Origin: Candidatus Phytoplasma asteris
GTDB lineage: Bacteria > Bacillota_I > Bacilli_A > Acholeplasmatales > Acholeplasmataceae
Reading direction: 5' to 3'
Length of the DNA: 64,000 bases
Assembly (NCBI RefSeq): GCF_038505995.1
Contig: NZ_CP128414.1
Coordinates: 248,001-312,000, forward strand
Shown here in pieces: positions 26,316 through 35,772 of this stretch. The translations under genes were made by a program, and so were the position numbers. Every line of letters starts with the position of its first letter. The first letter of the stretch is position 1. The notes under the pieces were generated by a model. The model worked only from the letters and a program-made list of their open reading frames with translations, ran no database searches and was not told the origin of the DNA.

Positions 26316-26996
26316 ATGCTAAAAACCAACAACAAAGAAACAAAAGTTTTTTTCTCCCCCTTGCAAAAACACATTATTGCTTCTACTTTTTTAGGATTCA
26401 CAATTGTGTTAGAATTTGCTTATGATAAGTTAGGGATTGCCAAAATGGGAGCAAATATTGGCTCTTTTATTAAAGTTTCTCTCCTTCCTTTAATTTTAAT
26501 TGGTTTTTTATTGGGCAAAAAACATAGCTTTCTTTTTTGTACTCTTTATGCCTTATTTCATCTATTTAAAGCTATTTTTTTAAGTGAATCCACCAATATT
26601 TTAGTTTATATGCAAGCCCAACAAATGCGACCCTTACAACAAATTGCAGTTTTACTTTTGGATTATCTTTTAGTTGATTTATCTTATAGTCTTTCTTTTG
26701 TTTTTTATACCCCTAATTTAAAATATTTTGATAATTATAAAAGCATTTTACTTAATTTATTAATAGTTTTTACCTCTGTTTTTGCTTTTAAATGTTTGGC
26801 TTCTTATTTTATTTGGTTGCCCCTTATTGCAAATAAACAAAATTATTTCCCCTTTTTAGCTCCCCTAATCAACTACCCTATTATTTGGTGTTTTTGTTAT
26901 AATTTAATCCCCGTTTTTGCTACTTTTATCTTTATTTTTATTTTTTTATTTTTCTTAAATCCTAGAATTAAAACTTACCTTAACTATTATAGATAA
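26316..26996 (+). CDS. Putative ECF transporter S component, ThiT-like
   Basis: A 226-residue integral membrane protein with about six segments. The stretch MGANIGSFIKVSLLPLILIG, then FLLGKKHSFLFCTLYALFHL, fits the ThiT pattern GGSxxLxMLPIxLxxxRxGxxxGLxxG, although the Trp and some Gly are missing. It lies upstream of ecfA1-ecfA2-ecfT, which would energise it. The substrate might be thiamine or another vitamin. The C-terminus has two long hydrophobic segments (VFATFIFIFIFLFFL). There is no strong ribosome site apart from GAAAGAAA. Confidence 0.6.
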   Translation: MLKTNNKETKVFFSPLQKHIIASTFLGFTIVLEFAYDKLGIAKMGANIGSFIKVSLLPLILIGFLLGKKHSFLFCTLYALFHLFKAIFLSESTNILVYMQAQQMRPLQQIAVLLLDYLLVDLSYSLSFVFYTPNLKYFDNYKSILLNLLIVFTSVFAFKCLASYFIWLPLIANKQNYFPFLAPLINYPIIWCFCYNLIPVFATFIFIFIFLFFLNPRIKTYLNYYR

Positions 26997-27013
26997 TTTT
27001 TGCCCCCCTCCTC

Positions 27014-27109
27014 TTTTTTCCTCAATGTTGTCAAAAAACATTTTATTAATTCAATATAAATAATAAAATTACATACACAAAGAAAAGAGAAAAACTATGC
27101 ATAATAATT
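27014..27109 (+). repeat. Duplicated leader, copy 1
   Basis: About 95 bases ending just inside the 27097 ORF are repeated with few changes at 27362-27457. Shared blocks include ATGTTGTCAAA, AACATTTTATTAATT, AATATAAATAATAAAATTAC and AAAGAAAAGAGAAAAACTATG. Both copies supply the same ribosome site and start codon to different short genes, so a gene duplication with its leader is likely. Confidence 0.85.
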
Positions 27110-27282
27110 ACTATTTCCAACTTTTAAATCAACCCTTTGTAGCTTTTGTGCCACCCCTTCTTGTCCTATTTATATTTTCCTTATTGCTATTGTGTTATCA
27201 TTTTTTATTAAAAGCTAGTATGTTTGTACCCATTTTAAATAAAGGAACTACATTTGAAAAAGTTTTTAGGAGATATTTATAA
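27097..27282 (+). pseudogene. Truncated membrane gene, probably S-component C-terminus
   Basis: Its 61 codons begin MHNNYYFQLLNQ and hold one or two hydrophobic stretches (FVAFVPPLLVLFIFSLLLLC) before a short basic tail. The leader is a copy of that of the FolT-like gene at 27445. The hydrophobic segment looks like the last helix of an S component. I infer a duplicated S-component gene that lost its middle part by internal deletion, leaving start and end. It could still be a tiny membrane protein. Confidence 0.5.
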
Positions 27283-27361
27283 ATGATATTTATTAGCCTT
27301 ATCAAATAAGAATTTTTTTAATTTCAGTATTATTTTACAATTTATTCCCCGTTTATTATTT

Positions 27362-27457
27362 CTTTTTCTTCGATGTTGTCAAAGAACATTTTATTAATTT
27401 AATATAAATAATAAAATTACACACACAAAGAAAAGAGAAAAACTATGAATAATAATT
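27362..27457 (+). repeat. Duplicated leader, copy 2
   Basis: Second copy of the leader at 27014-27109, here before the frameshifted FolT-like gene. The differences are mostly single transitions, so the duplication is not ancient or the leader is under selection. Confidence 0.85.
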
Positions 27458-28094
27458 TTAATCGCAATCAAAAACTTTTAAGACAAAAATTATCCTAACT
27501 TCTTTTTTAACTTCCTTATCTATTGTTTTATCTAAAATACTACAAATTATATTCCCAGATAAAACAACATCTTTTCCAGGGTTTCATTTTATTCATATAG
27601 ATGTAAATATTCTTGTCTATGTGCGTTTTTTACCTTTAATTGTAATGTCTTTTTATGTTCCTTGGCATCTTTCTTGCCTGGGTGCTTGTTTGGTTGAAAC
27701 AATTGGATATTTTGTAGGATATGGTTATGAATTTTGTTATCAGTTTGAACTGATTGCTAATTTAGCTTGTGTTTTATCGTTTGGATTATTACCTGGTTTG
27801 TTGTTAAGACACCAAGATAATTTTTTAAAAATGTATTTAGTTGTTGTCCTGTTATCAGCTTTATATCAAACATTATATTGGTATGTAATGTTAAAATGGT
27901 GGTGGACAGCCGAAATAAATATTTTTTCCCAAGATATTACCATCCAACAAATTGCAACAACTATGGTAAATAAAGGGCTCTTTATTGCTTTGCCCCTTGT
28001 CTTTGTGACTTCCTTTTTTGTATTTATCCTTTTAAAAGAGCTGTTTAAAAGATTGCAATTTTTAGCAGATACTTACGAATTTTATAAGAAATAA
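27445..28094 (+). pseudogene. folT: FolT-like ECF S component with one-base frameshift
   Basis: From ATG 27445 the frame ends after 17 codons, but adding one A to the A5 run at 27470-27474 joins it to a frame open to 28094. The restored protein reads QKTFKTKIILTSFLTSLSIV, a first helix, then VRFLPLIVMSFYVPWHLSC and VETIGYFVGYG, which fit the FolT-type pattern (RFxPIIxxGxxxGPxxGxxVGxxxDxxGY), and ends ADTYEFYKK. Length about 216 would be normal. Starting at GTG 27621 would delete the first two helices. The adjacent ECF module would need an S component like this for folate or a related vitamin. Confidence 0.75.
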
Positions 28095-28236
28095 TCAAAT
28101 TTATTAGTTTATAATTAAAATGTAGTTATTCGACAATAAAATATTTTTTCAAACTAACATAAATAAAATTCAACTTGCCACACCGTTGCTATTTAGATAT
28201 TTTTCATAAAAATTAAAAAGATAGGATTAAACCAAA

Positions 28237-29925
28237 GTGAAATTTCAAGATTTTGAATATCAAAGAGTGGATATTGCTCAAAACAAACAAACTATTTTGC
28301 CTATGATAGAGGCTTTTTTGGATGCTTCCTTACCAGAACAAATTAAAATTATTAACCGTCTTAATTCATTAATGGATGAAATTAATTCCATGTTTACTTT
28401 GGCAGAAATTAGGCATAGCCTAGATGTAAAAGATACTTTTTATCAACAAGAAAAACATTTTTGTGACCAAAATGCCCCTTTGCTAACCGAATTACAACAT
28501 CAATTTAGCCAAACTATGGTAAAAAGTAAACATTATGACGCCTTAGTACAAGAATTTGGGCCCCTGTTATTTGACCAAACCAAACTATTTTTAAAAACAT
28601 TTGACCCTAAAATTATTCCTTATTTACAAGAAGAAAAAACTTTAACAACCAAATATCAAAAATTAATTTCTGATCCTTCTGTTGCTTTTGAAGGCAAACT
28701 TTATAATTTAAGTCAAATGGCTCCTTTTTTGGAATCGTCCCAAAGGCAAACTAGAAAAAATGCCCAATTAGCTGTTTCGCAATTTTTTGCTAAAAATGAG
28801 CAAGAATATGACCTTATTTATGACCAATTAGTCCAAACACGAACCAAGATGGCTCAAATATTGGGATATTCCAATTTCGTTGCCTTAGGTTATGATCTTT
28901 TAGGACGCACTGATTACGATGCTAACCAAATTGCAGATTATCGCACCAACATTTTAAAATATGTTTTGCCGTTTTATACCATGACTCAAAAACGTAAATC
29001 CAAACGTTTAGGTATTGCTAAATTGGAAAGTTATGACAAAAGTTTTAATTTTTCAAGTGGCAATCCCAAACCTCAAAGAGGAGTTGATTTTCAGTTAACC
29101 CAAGCAAAAAAAATGTATCATGCAATGTCTCTCCAAACCAAATTATTTTTTGATTTTCTCTTAGAAAAAAATCTATTAGACCTAGATAGCAAACCCAACA
29201 AAACAGGCGGTGGATACTGTACTTACCTTCCTAAATATAGCGCTCCTTTTGTTTTTGCTAATTTTAATGGCACAAGTCATGATGTAGATGTTTTGACTCA
29301 CGAAATAGGACACGCCTTCCAAGTTTATCAAAGTCGTCATTTAATTCCTGAGTATCGTTGGCCTACTTTTGAAGCAGCTGAAATTAGTTCTATGGGAATG
29401 GAATTTTTAGCTTATCCGTGGGTAAAAGATTTTTTTGCCCAAGATGTAGACAAATATCAATTTCTACATTTAATCCAATCCCTTAATTTCTTACTTTATG
29501 GTGCTTTAGTGGATCATTTTCAACATGAAGTTTATCAAAATCCTCAAATGACTCCTGCTCAAAGAAAAGAGTGTTGGCGTAATTTGGAAAAAAAATATTT
29601 GTTGTTAGAAACTTATGAAGGCGATCCTTTTTTAGAAAAAGGTACTTTTTGGTTCCGTCAAAGCCACATTTTTTCTACTCCTTTTTACTACATTGACTAT
29701 ACTTTAGCCCAAGTTTGTGCTTTAGAAATTTGGCTTTTAAGCAAGCAAGATTATTCCAATACTTGGCAAAAGTACTTAAAATTATGTCAATTAGGCGGTT
29801 CACAAACTTTTTTAAACCTTTTAAAAACTACAGGACTTACTAATCCTTTTGAACCTAATCACTTAAAAAACATTGTTTCTTTTGTAACTTGTTATTTGCA
29901 AAAAATTGATGATACTAAATTTTAA
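28237..29925 (+). CDS. pepF: Oligoendopeptidase F (M3 metallopeptidase)
   Basis: A cytosolic Zn peptidase of 562 residues that cuts oligopeptides of about 7-17 residues. The site HEIGHAFQVYQSR has the HExxH ligands, and the third ligand Glu lies in PTFEAAEISSMG. The M3B N-terminal domain and C-terminal FWFRQSHIFSTPFYYIDYTLAQ are typical. The start is GTG 28237, with AGG 11 bases upstream. It fits with the Opp importer and the M32 carboxypeptidase in this window as a peptide-feeding route. It lies between two parts of the ECF transporter region. Confidence 0.94.
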   Translation: MKFQDFEYQRVDIAQNKQTILPMIEAFLDASLPEQIKIINRLNSLMDEINSMFTLAEIRHSLDVKDTFYQQEKHFCDQNAPLLTELQHQFSQTMVKSKHYDALVQEFGPLLFDQTKLFLKTFDPKIIPYLQEEKTLTTKYQKLISDPSVAFEGKLYNLSQMAPFLESSQRQTRKNAQLAVSQFFAKNEQEYDLIYDQLVQTRTKMAQILGYSNFVALGYDLLGRTDYDANQIADYRTNILKYVLPFYTMTQKRKSKRLGIAKLESYDKSFNFSSGNPKPQRGVDFQLTQAKKMYHAMSLQTKLFFDFLLEKNLLDLDSKPNKTGGGYCTYLPKYSAPFVFANFNGTSHDVDVLTHEIGHAFQVYQSRHLIPEYRWPTFEAAEISSMGMEFLAYPWVKDFFAQDVDKYQFLHLIQSLNFLLYGALVDHFQHEVYQNPQMTPAQRKECWRNLEKKYLLLETYEGDPFLEKGTFWFRQSHIFSTPFYYIDYTLAQVCALEIWLLSKQDYSNTWQKYLKLCQLGGSQTFLNLLKTTGLTNPFEPNHLKNIVSFVTCYLQKIDDTKF

Positions 29926-30124
29926 TTACACCATTTTATAACAATTTTTCACTCCTTCCACAAAAACTCAATCTTATTTTATATCTTATATTACGATTTG
30001 CGATTCGTTGCAAAAGTGGTTTTGCCTTTTTCAAACTAACCTCCCCTCGAAATAAACCAACTACCTCAAAAATGCCCCATCAAAACTACCAAACAAACAA
30101 AGAAAGAAAGAAAAATTTAAAGTT

Positions 30125-30940
30125 ATGATATCTATTCAAAATTTAACTTTTTATTACGGTTGTAATCCTATTCTCAAAGACCTTAATTTAACCATTCAAA
30201 ATAATTCTTGGGTTTCTATTGTTGGTCATAATGGCTCGGGAAAATCTACTTTAGCCAAAATTTTAGTAGGGCTGCTTTCTTGTACCAAAGGACAAATTTT
30301 AATTGACAATATCGTTTTAAATGAAAAAAATTTGCCCCTTTTGCGACCTAAAATAGGTATGGTTTTCCAAAATCCTGATTATCAGTTTACAGGACTTACT
30401 GTAAGAGAAGATATTGCGTTTGGATTGGAAAATTATAATGTTTGTAGAGAAGAAATTATAGCCAAAGTTTGGCAATATGCCAAAATGGTAAAAATAGATG
30501 ATTTATTGGACACAAACGTGAATCAACTTTCAGGGGGACAAAAACAACGTGTAGCAATTGCCTCCATTTTAGCGATGGAGCCCGAAATTATTATCTTTGA
30601 TGAAGTAACTTCTTTTTTAGATCCTCAAGGCGCTTTGGAAGTGCAAAAAATTATTCAAAACATTAAAAATAAAATTTTGATTACCATTACTCATGATTTA
30701 GAGTTTGCTGCCAAAAGTGATGAAATTATTGTTCTTGATCAAGGAAAATTAATTACCCAAACCCCACCCCAAAACTTTTTTCAAGACCCTTTATTTTTGC
30801 AACAATATAAATTGAAACCTCCTTTATCATTAGAGCTTTACTATGAAATTTTAAAAGACAGCACCACTAAAAACATTAAAAATAATCAAATGTTAGAAAA
30901 TTTAAAGGATATTTTATGGCAATACAATTTGAAAAAGTAA
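30125..30940 (+). CDS. ecfA1: ECF transporter ATPase EcfA1
   Basis: One of the two ATPases of the energy-coupling factor module. Walker A GHNGSGKST (about 36-44), Q-loop FQNPDYQFTG (the FQxPxxQ typical of ECF ATPases), signature LSGGQKQRVAIA, Walker B IIIFDEVTSFLDP and switch His in ITHDLE. Length 271. Its last 25 bases overlap ecfA2, so the two are translationally coupled in one operon with ecfT. Confidence 0.94.
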   Translation: MISIQNLTFYYGCNPILKDLNLTIQNNSWVSIVGHNGSGKSTLAKILVGLLSCTKGQILIDNIVLNEKNLPLLRPKIGMVFQNPDYQFTGLTVREDIAFGLENYNVCREEIIAKVWQYAKMVKIDDLLDTNVNQLSGGQKQRVAIASILAMEPEIIIFDEVTSFLDPQGALEVQKIIQNIKNKILITITHDLEFAAKSDEIIVLDQGKLITQTPPQNFFQDPLFLQQYKLKPPLSLELYYEILKDSTTKNIKNNQMLENLKDILWQYNLKK

Positions 30941-31776
30941 ACTTTTATTATAATAACCAACCCCACCCCCCCCAAAAAACTACTGCCACTTTATCTGACA
31001 TTAATTTAAAAATCAATTCTCAAAATGAATTTATTGCTTTAGTGGGGAAAACCGGTTCAGGCAAATCGACCTTAGTGCAATTAATGAATGCTTTGCTTAC
31101 CACAAATATAGGAAAAGTAACAGTTTGTGGCACTACCATAACTTCTAAAACAAAAAAAGAACTCTTAGTGCCCTTGCGCCAAAAAGTAGGTTTAGTTTTC
31201 CAATTCCCTGAATATCAATTATTTGAAATAACTGTTTTAAAAGATGTAATGTTTGGTGCTGAAGTTTTTTTAAATAACAAACAACAAGCCCAAAAGCAAG
31301 CTTTCAAAACTTTAGAACAAATCAACATTCCTCCCGCTTTACATCAAAAATCTCCCTTTCAAATTAGTGACGGACAGCAAAGAAAAGTCGCTATTGCAGG
31401 TATTTTAGCCATGCAGCCTGATATTTTAATCCTTGATGAACCTACACGTGGTCTTGATTTGGAAAGTAGCTCTGATATTATGGATTTTTTACAAATTTTG
31501 CATCAAACATTTCACAAAAATATTATCATTATTACTCATGATATGAATTTGGTTGCCCAATATGCAAAACGTGTTTTGGTTTTGTCTCAAGGAAAATTGC
31601 TTTTTGATGGCACAAAAGAAACTTTTTTTGAACACCCCCGATTTGAGCAATTTAACTTAGATATTCCTGATACTTTTAAAATTTTAAAACATTTAAATCA
31701 AACTTTAGGAATCCCCTTTCAAGCACACTATTGTTTTAGCACCCTTGCCCAATATTTAAAAGAATTTTATTGTTAA
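30916..31776 (+). CDS. ecfA2: ECF transporter ATPase EcfA2
   Basis: The second ATPase of the ECF module, 286 residues. Walker A GKTGSGKST, Q-loop FQFPEYQLFE, Walker B ILILDEPTRGLD and ITHDMN are standard. The ABC signature reads ISDGQQRKVAIAG instead of LSGGQ, so one of the two composite ATP sites may be degenerate. A tract of eight C near 30965 codes for a Pro/His-rich start of the protein. Confidence 0.94.
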   Translation: MAIQFEKVNFYYNNQPHPPQKTTATLSDINLKINSQNEFIALVGKTGSGKSTLVQLMNALLTTNIGKVTVCGTTITSKTKKELLVPLRQKVGLVFQFPEYQLFEITVLKDVMFGAEVFLNNKQQAQKQAFKTLEQINIPPALHQKSPFQISDGQQRKVAIAGILAMQPDILILDEPTRGLDLESSSDIMDFLQILHQTFHKNIIIITHDMNLVAQYAKRVLVLSQGKLLFDGTKETFFEHPRFEQFNLDIPDTFKILKHLNQTLGIPFQAHYCFSTLAQYLKEFYC

Positions 31777-31788
31777 AAGGTATTATTG

Positions 31789-32835
31789 ATGAAAAATAAT
31801 GATTTTACAAATAATAATTTATCCCACCCCTCTTTATCGCGTTGTTTTTTGTACCAACTCCATCCTTCTATCAAAATTCTTGCTTTTGTGTTGCTGTTAG
31901 TTTTTATTTTAAAACTGCCCATTAATGTTGAAAATATTGCTCCAAATCAAGTTTTTATTTTTGCAAACCCCAAACGCATCACTTTATTTTATCTTTTTTG
32001 TGTGGTAGCTTTAATGAGCCTTTGTTTCTTTTTTGGAGTAACTTGGAGTTATTTTTGGCAAAGAATTAAACATTTAAGATTTGTTTTTATTATTTCTTTG
32101 GTAATAAATTTAGTTCCTTCGGAAGATACTTCTTTTAATGCTTTTATGCGAGCTCAAATTCCTATTTTAAGTTATGATGCCATCCATTCTTTTTGGTTGT
32201 TTTTAATATGTATTTTATTGTATAATTTCACTAAAAAATATATTCCCTTTAAATTATCTTATTTGTTATTTTTGCTTTTGTGCGTCTTTGTTATTCCTTC
32301 GTATTTTCCTTCCAATATACAAGAAATTTTGGGTTGCAAACCTAAAAATTATATATTGCAAACGACTTCTTTTCTAAGAATTTGTTTTATTATGACAAGA
32401 TTGTTTTTAATTGTGATGTTGTTTTTTTTATTCAATAAAATAACTTCTTTTATCGAAATTCAAGATGGTCTAGATATTATTTTGTCTCCTTTAAAAAAAC
32501 TCAAAATTTCTACTGAAACTTTTACTTTGATGCTTTCTTTAATTTTTATGGCTAATTCTTTTTTATTGCAAGAAACCAATAAAATTTTAAAAGCTCAGAC
32601 AGCAAGAGGCATGGATTTGCACAAAAAAAATATTTTTAAAAGAATTAATCATCTTTTAGCCTTATTGGTTCCTATTTTTGTGTTGGTTTTTAAAAGGTCT
32701 TTGGTAATTTCTAATGCTATGGAAGTAAGAGGTTATGTTTTGGGAGCTCCTCGCACCAAAATGATTACTTATCGTTGGAAAATGCTTGATTTTATAACCA
32801 TAACTACCATTTTTGCTCTATTGTTTATCAAATAA
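31789..32835 (+). CDS. ecfT: ECF transporter transmembrane subunit EcfT
   Basis: The membrane scaffold that couples the ATPases to exchangeable S components. About eight hydrophobic segments; the coupling-helix motifs are AQTARGMDL and AMEVRGYVLG, matching the two Ala-Arg-Gly type motifs of EcfT that contact the ATPases. The insertion in the middle (about 90-200) makes it longer (348) than the usual 265. I start at ATG 31789 with AAAAGG 8 bases before; TTG 31786 is less likely. It ends the operon. Confidence 0.9.
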   Translation: MKNNDFTNNNLSHPSLSRCFLYQLHPSIKILAFVLLLVFILKLPINVENIAPNQVFIFANPKRITLFYLFCVVALMSLCFFFGVTWSYFWQRIKHLRFVFIISLVINLVPSEDTSFNAFMRAQIPILSYDAIHSFWLFLICILLYNFTKKYIPFKLSYLLFLLLCVFVIPSYFPSNIQEILGCKPKNYILQTTSFLRICFIMTRLFLIVMLFFLFNKITSFIEIQDGLDIILSPLKKLKISTETFTLMLSLIFMANSFLLQETNKILKAQTARGMDLHKKNIFKRINHLLALLVPIFVLVFKRSLVISNAMEVRGYVLGAPRTKMITYRWKMLDFITITTIFALLFIK

Positions 32836-32928
32836 ATTCGTATTTGTAAATGCTTTTATAAAACATTTTGTTTTTCCAATAATTACATTGAATGCCCAAA
32901 AATAAAAAAAGAAAAAGGTTGTGCCCAA

Positions 32929-34179
32929 ATGAATCAAAAGTTAGGATTAAAAGACCAAGATCAAGAAATCTTTGATCTTATTGAACAAGAAAAAATTAGA
33001 CAAAAAGAAAATATCTTATTAATTGCTTCGGAAAATTTTGTTTCTCAAGCAGTATTAGATGCCCAAGGAAGCATTTTGACTAACAAATATGCAGAAGGTT
33101 ATCCTCAAGCTAGATATTATAATGGTTGTAAAAATGTAGATCAAATAGAAAAAATTGCCATTCAAAGAGCAACCAAGCTGTTTGGTGCTAAATATGCAAA
33201 CGTCCAACCTCATTCAGGTTCACAAGCCAATATGGGAGCATTTCAAGCCTTATTAAAACCTGGTGACAAAATTTTAGGATTATCTTTAATGGATGGAGGA
33301 CATCTTACTCACGGTCATAAATTAAGTTTTTCTGGTGGTTTTTATGAAGCTCATTTTTATAATGTCAATCCCCAAACTGAAATGCTTGATTATGATGAAA
33401 TTCGTAAAGTTGCCTTAAAAGTTAAACCTAAATTAATTATTGCAGGATATTCGGCTTATTCTAAAACTATTAATTTTAAAAAGTTTCGTCAAATTGCTGA
33501 TGAAGTTAATGCCTATTTAATGGCAGATATTGCCCATATTGCAGGTTTAGTTGCTTGTGGGCTTCATCCTTGTCCCTTTGAAGCTAACGCCGATGTTGTT
33601 ACTTCTACTATGCACAAAACACTGAGAGGACCGCGTGGAGGTTTGATTTTAACCAATAAAGAAGAAGTATTTAAAAAAATAAATCGTGGTATTTTTCCAG
33701 GTATTCAAGGAGGACCTTGTATTCATACTATTGCAGCTAAAGCTGTTGCTTTTCAAGAAGCGATGATGCCTTCCTTTAAAGAATATCAAAAGCAAGTTAT
33801 CAAAAATGCAAACACCTTTGCTAAATCCTTCCAACAAAAAGGTTATCGCATTGTAAGTGGAGGCACTGATAATCATTTATTTTTAATTGATGTTAAACAT
33901 AAAAATCCTGAGTTTACAGGATCCAAAATTGCAAACATGTTAGAAAAAATAAATATTGTTGTCAACAAAAATACCATTCCTTTTGATCAAGAAAAACCTT
34001 TTGTGACAAGCGGTATTAGAATTGGCACACCTGCTATGACAACAGTAGGTTTTAGAGAAAATGATTTTATTTTAGTTGCAGATTTGATGGACAAAGCTAT
34101 CAATCACTTGGACGACGAATCTTATTTAGCCCAAATTAAACAACAAGTTTTGGCTTTATTAAGTAAATTTAATAAGTAA
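32929..34179 (+). CDS. glyA: Serine hydroxymethyltransferase
   Basis: PLP enzyme converting serine and tetrahydrofolate to glycine and methylene-THF, giving one-carbon units for dTMP and fMet. Motifs: [63 protein letters not shown], and [16 protein letters not shown] with the PLP Lys. Length 416 is normal. It needs folate, so its cofactor may depend on the ECF system next door. GAAAAAGG precedes the ATG. Confidence 0.97.
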   Translation: MNQKLGLKDQDQEIFDLIEQEKIRQKENILLIASENFVSQAVLDAQGSILTNKYAEGYPQARYYNGCKNVDQIEKIAIQRATKLFGAKYANVQPHSGSQANMGAFQALLKPGDKILGLSLMDGGHLTHGHKLSFSGGFYEAHFYNVNPQTEMLDYDEIRKVALKVKPKLIIAGYSAYSKTINFKKFRQIADEVNAYLMADIAHIAGLVACGLHPCPFEANADVVTSTMHKTLRGPRGGLILTNKEEVFKKINRGIFPGIQGGPCIHTIAAKAVAFQEAMMPSFKEYQKQVIKNANTFAKSFQQKGYRIVSGGTDNHLFLIDVKHKNPEFTGSKIANMLEKINIVVNKNTIPFDQEKPFVTSGIRIGTPAMTTVGFRENDFILVADLMDKAINHLDDESYLAQIKQQVLALLSKFNK

Positions 34180-34283
34180 AAAACAACATCCCTATTTTCA
34201 AACATAAAAATAATTATTTTGTAATCCTACATTTTTTCTTTCCTAATTCCATTAACAAAATATTAATAAAACATTAACAAAAG

Positions 34284-34315
34284 ACTCCTTTTTATTAAGG
34301 GGTCCTTCCTTTTTT
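34284..34315 (+). terminator. Terminator after glyA
   Basis: GACTCCTT / AAGGGGTC with one G-T pair, then CTTCCTTTTTT. In the rest of the gap to rsgA (34316-34655) I see a TATAAT at 34472-34477 with a poor -35 box and a short CA repeat near 34559-34570, but no gene. Confidence 0.7.
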
Positions 34316-34655
34316 ATGTAACAATTTTTGCCACCCCCCAAAACTTTTTTATTTTGCAACAAACATCCCATTTGTCAAAGTCACACCCATAAAAACATTA
34401 GCAAATAAACTCTGCTTTTGCTTATTTAAACCCAATTTATCTTTATATGTAATTATTGTTTTTTTATATGTTATAATAAAAATAATTAATGGTTTTTTTA
34501 ATTAATTATAAAAAAGTTACTCAAATTAGAATAAATTAGTATCTAGCATTTTTTATCGCACACACACACAATTTAAAAATTTTTAAAAAGTAATTTAGAC
34601 AAAATAAGAAAAAAATAATTAAAAAAGATTTCAAAATATAAAAAGGAGTTATTAT

Positions 34656-35576
34656 TTGGAAAAAGCTTTAGTATTAAGATTTTTGGCTGGAGTTTATTAT
34701 ATTAAAGATTTAGAAACTCAAATTATTTTGGAAGCTAAAAAAAGAGGCAAATTAAAAACCCCTGATATCAAAACTACCCAAAAAGAAAATAGTTCTGCCT
34801 CTGACTTTATTATTAAAGTAGGCGATATTGTGTTTTATGAACTTTCTTGTGATACTTATTTAATTCAATCTATTTTGCCTCGTAAAAATGAATTAAAAAG
34901 ACCTAATGTTGCCAATATTGACCAGGTATTGCTAGTTTTTTCCTTAGTAAAGCCCAATTTTCAATTTCTTTTATTAGATAAGTTTTTATTAATTTTAGAA
35001 CAACAAAAATTAGATGTAGTTTTGGTTTTTTCTAAAATAGATTTGTTAGAACCTGAAAACCTTACAACAATGCAACAACAATTATCTTATTACCAAAAAT
35101 TTCAACCCTTTTATTATATTAACTCCAAGCAAAAAATAGGAATAGATGCCCTTAAACACATTTTTGCTAATCAAATTACAGTTTTGGCAGGACAAACCGG
35201 AGTAGGAAAATCGACCTTACTCAAAGCCTTAATTCCAGATGCCAAACTCAAAACACAAGAAATTTCTGAAAGTCTTGGCAGAGGCAAACATACCACCAAA
35301 AACGCCCAATTATACGAGTTTAATGGTGGATTTATTGTTGATACTCCTGGTTTTTCCAAACTAGACTTAACTACTTTTTGCCCTAGGACTTTAAAGAATT
35401 TTTATCCTGATTTTGTAGAACATGTTTGTGATTGTTTTTTTGGTGAAAGTTGTCTTCATTTGCAAGAAGAAAAATGTGGCGTTAAAAAATCCTTAGAAAA
35501 CGGCAAAATACTTCCCTCTCGATATCAAAATTATGTGAGCTTTTACGAAGAAATCAAAAACCAACTCAAATATTAG
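34656..35576 (+). CDS. rsgA: Ribosome small-subunit GTPase RsgA (YjeQ)
   Basis: A late 30S assembly GTPase. The GTPase is circularly permuted: G4 (FSKIDLL) comes first, then G1 ([11 protein letters not shown]) and G3 (DTPGFSKLD). An N-terminal OB-like domain and a C-terminal Zn site ([19 protein letters not shown]) complete the family layout. Length 306. The start is TTG at 34656, fixed by AAAAGGAG 7 bases upstream. Confidence 0.94.
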   Translation: MEKALVLRFLAGVYYIKDLETQIILEAKKRGKLKTPDIKTTQKENSSASDFIIKVGDIVFYELSCDTYLIQSILPRKNELKRPNVANIDQVLLVFSLVKPNFQFLLLDKFLLILEQQKLDVVLVFSKIDLLEPENLTTMQQQLSYYQKFQPFYYINSKQKIGIDALKHIFANQITVLAGQTGVGKSTLLKALIPDAKLKTQEISESLGRGKHTTKNAQLYEFNGGFIVDTPGFSKLDLTTFCPRTLKNFYPDFVEHVCDCFFGESCLHLQEEKCGVKKSLENGKILPSRYQNYVSFYEEIKNQLKY

Positions 35577-35772
35577 TTATTTTTTATTTTTTTGCACATT
35601 TTTTTATAGCATCATTTTAGAACTCAATTTAAGAATTGCTACAAGATTGCATTTTATCTATTTTTTACACAATTGTAAAATCGCATTTTACCCCCAACCA
35701 AAAAACCACCCCCCCTTTTTTTTACCAACCAATTATTTTTTACAAAATAAAATACCATAAGGAAACTCAAAA

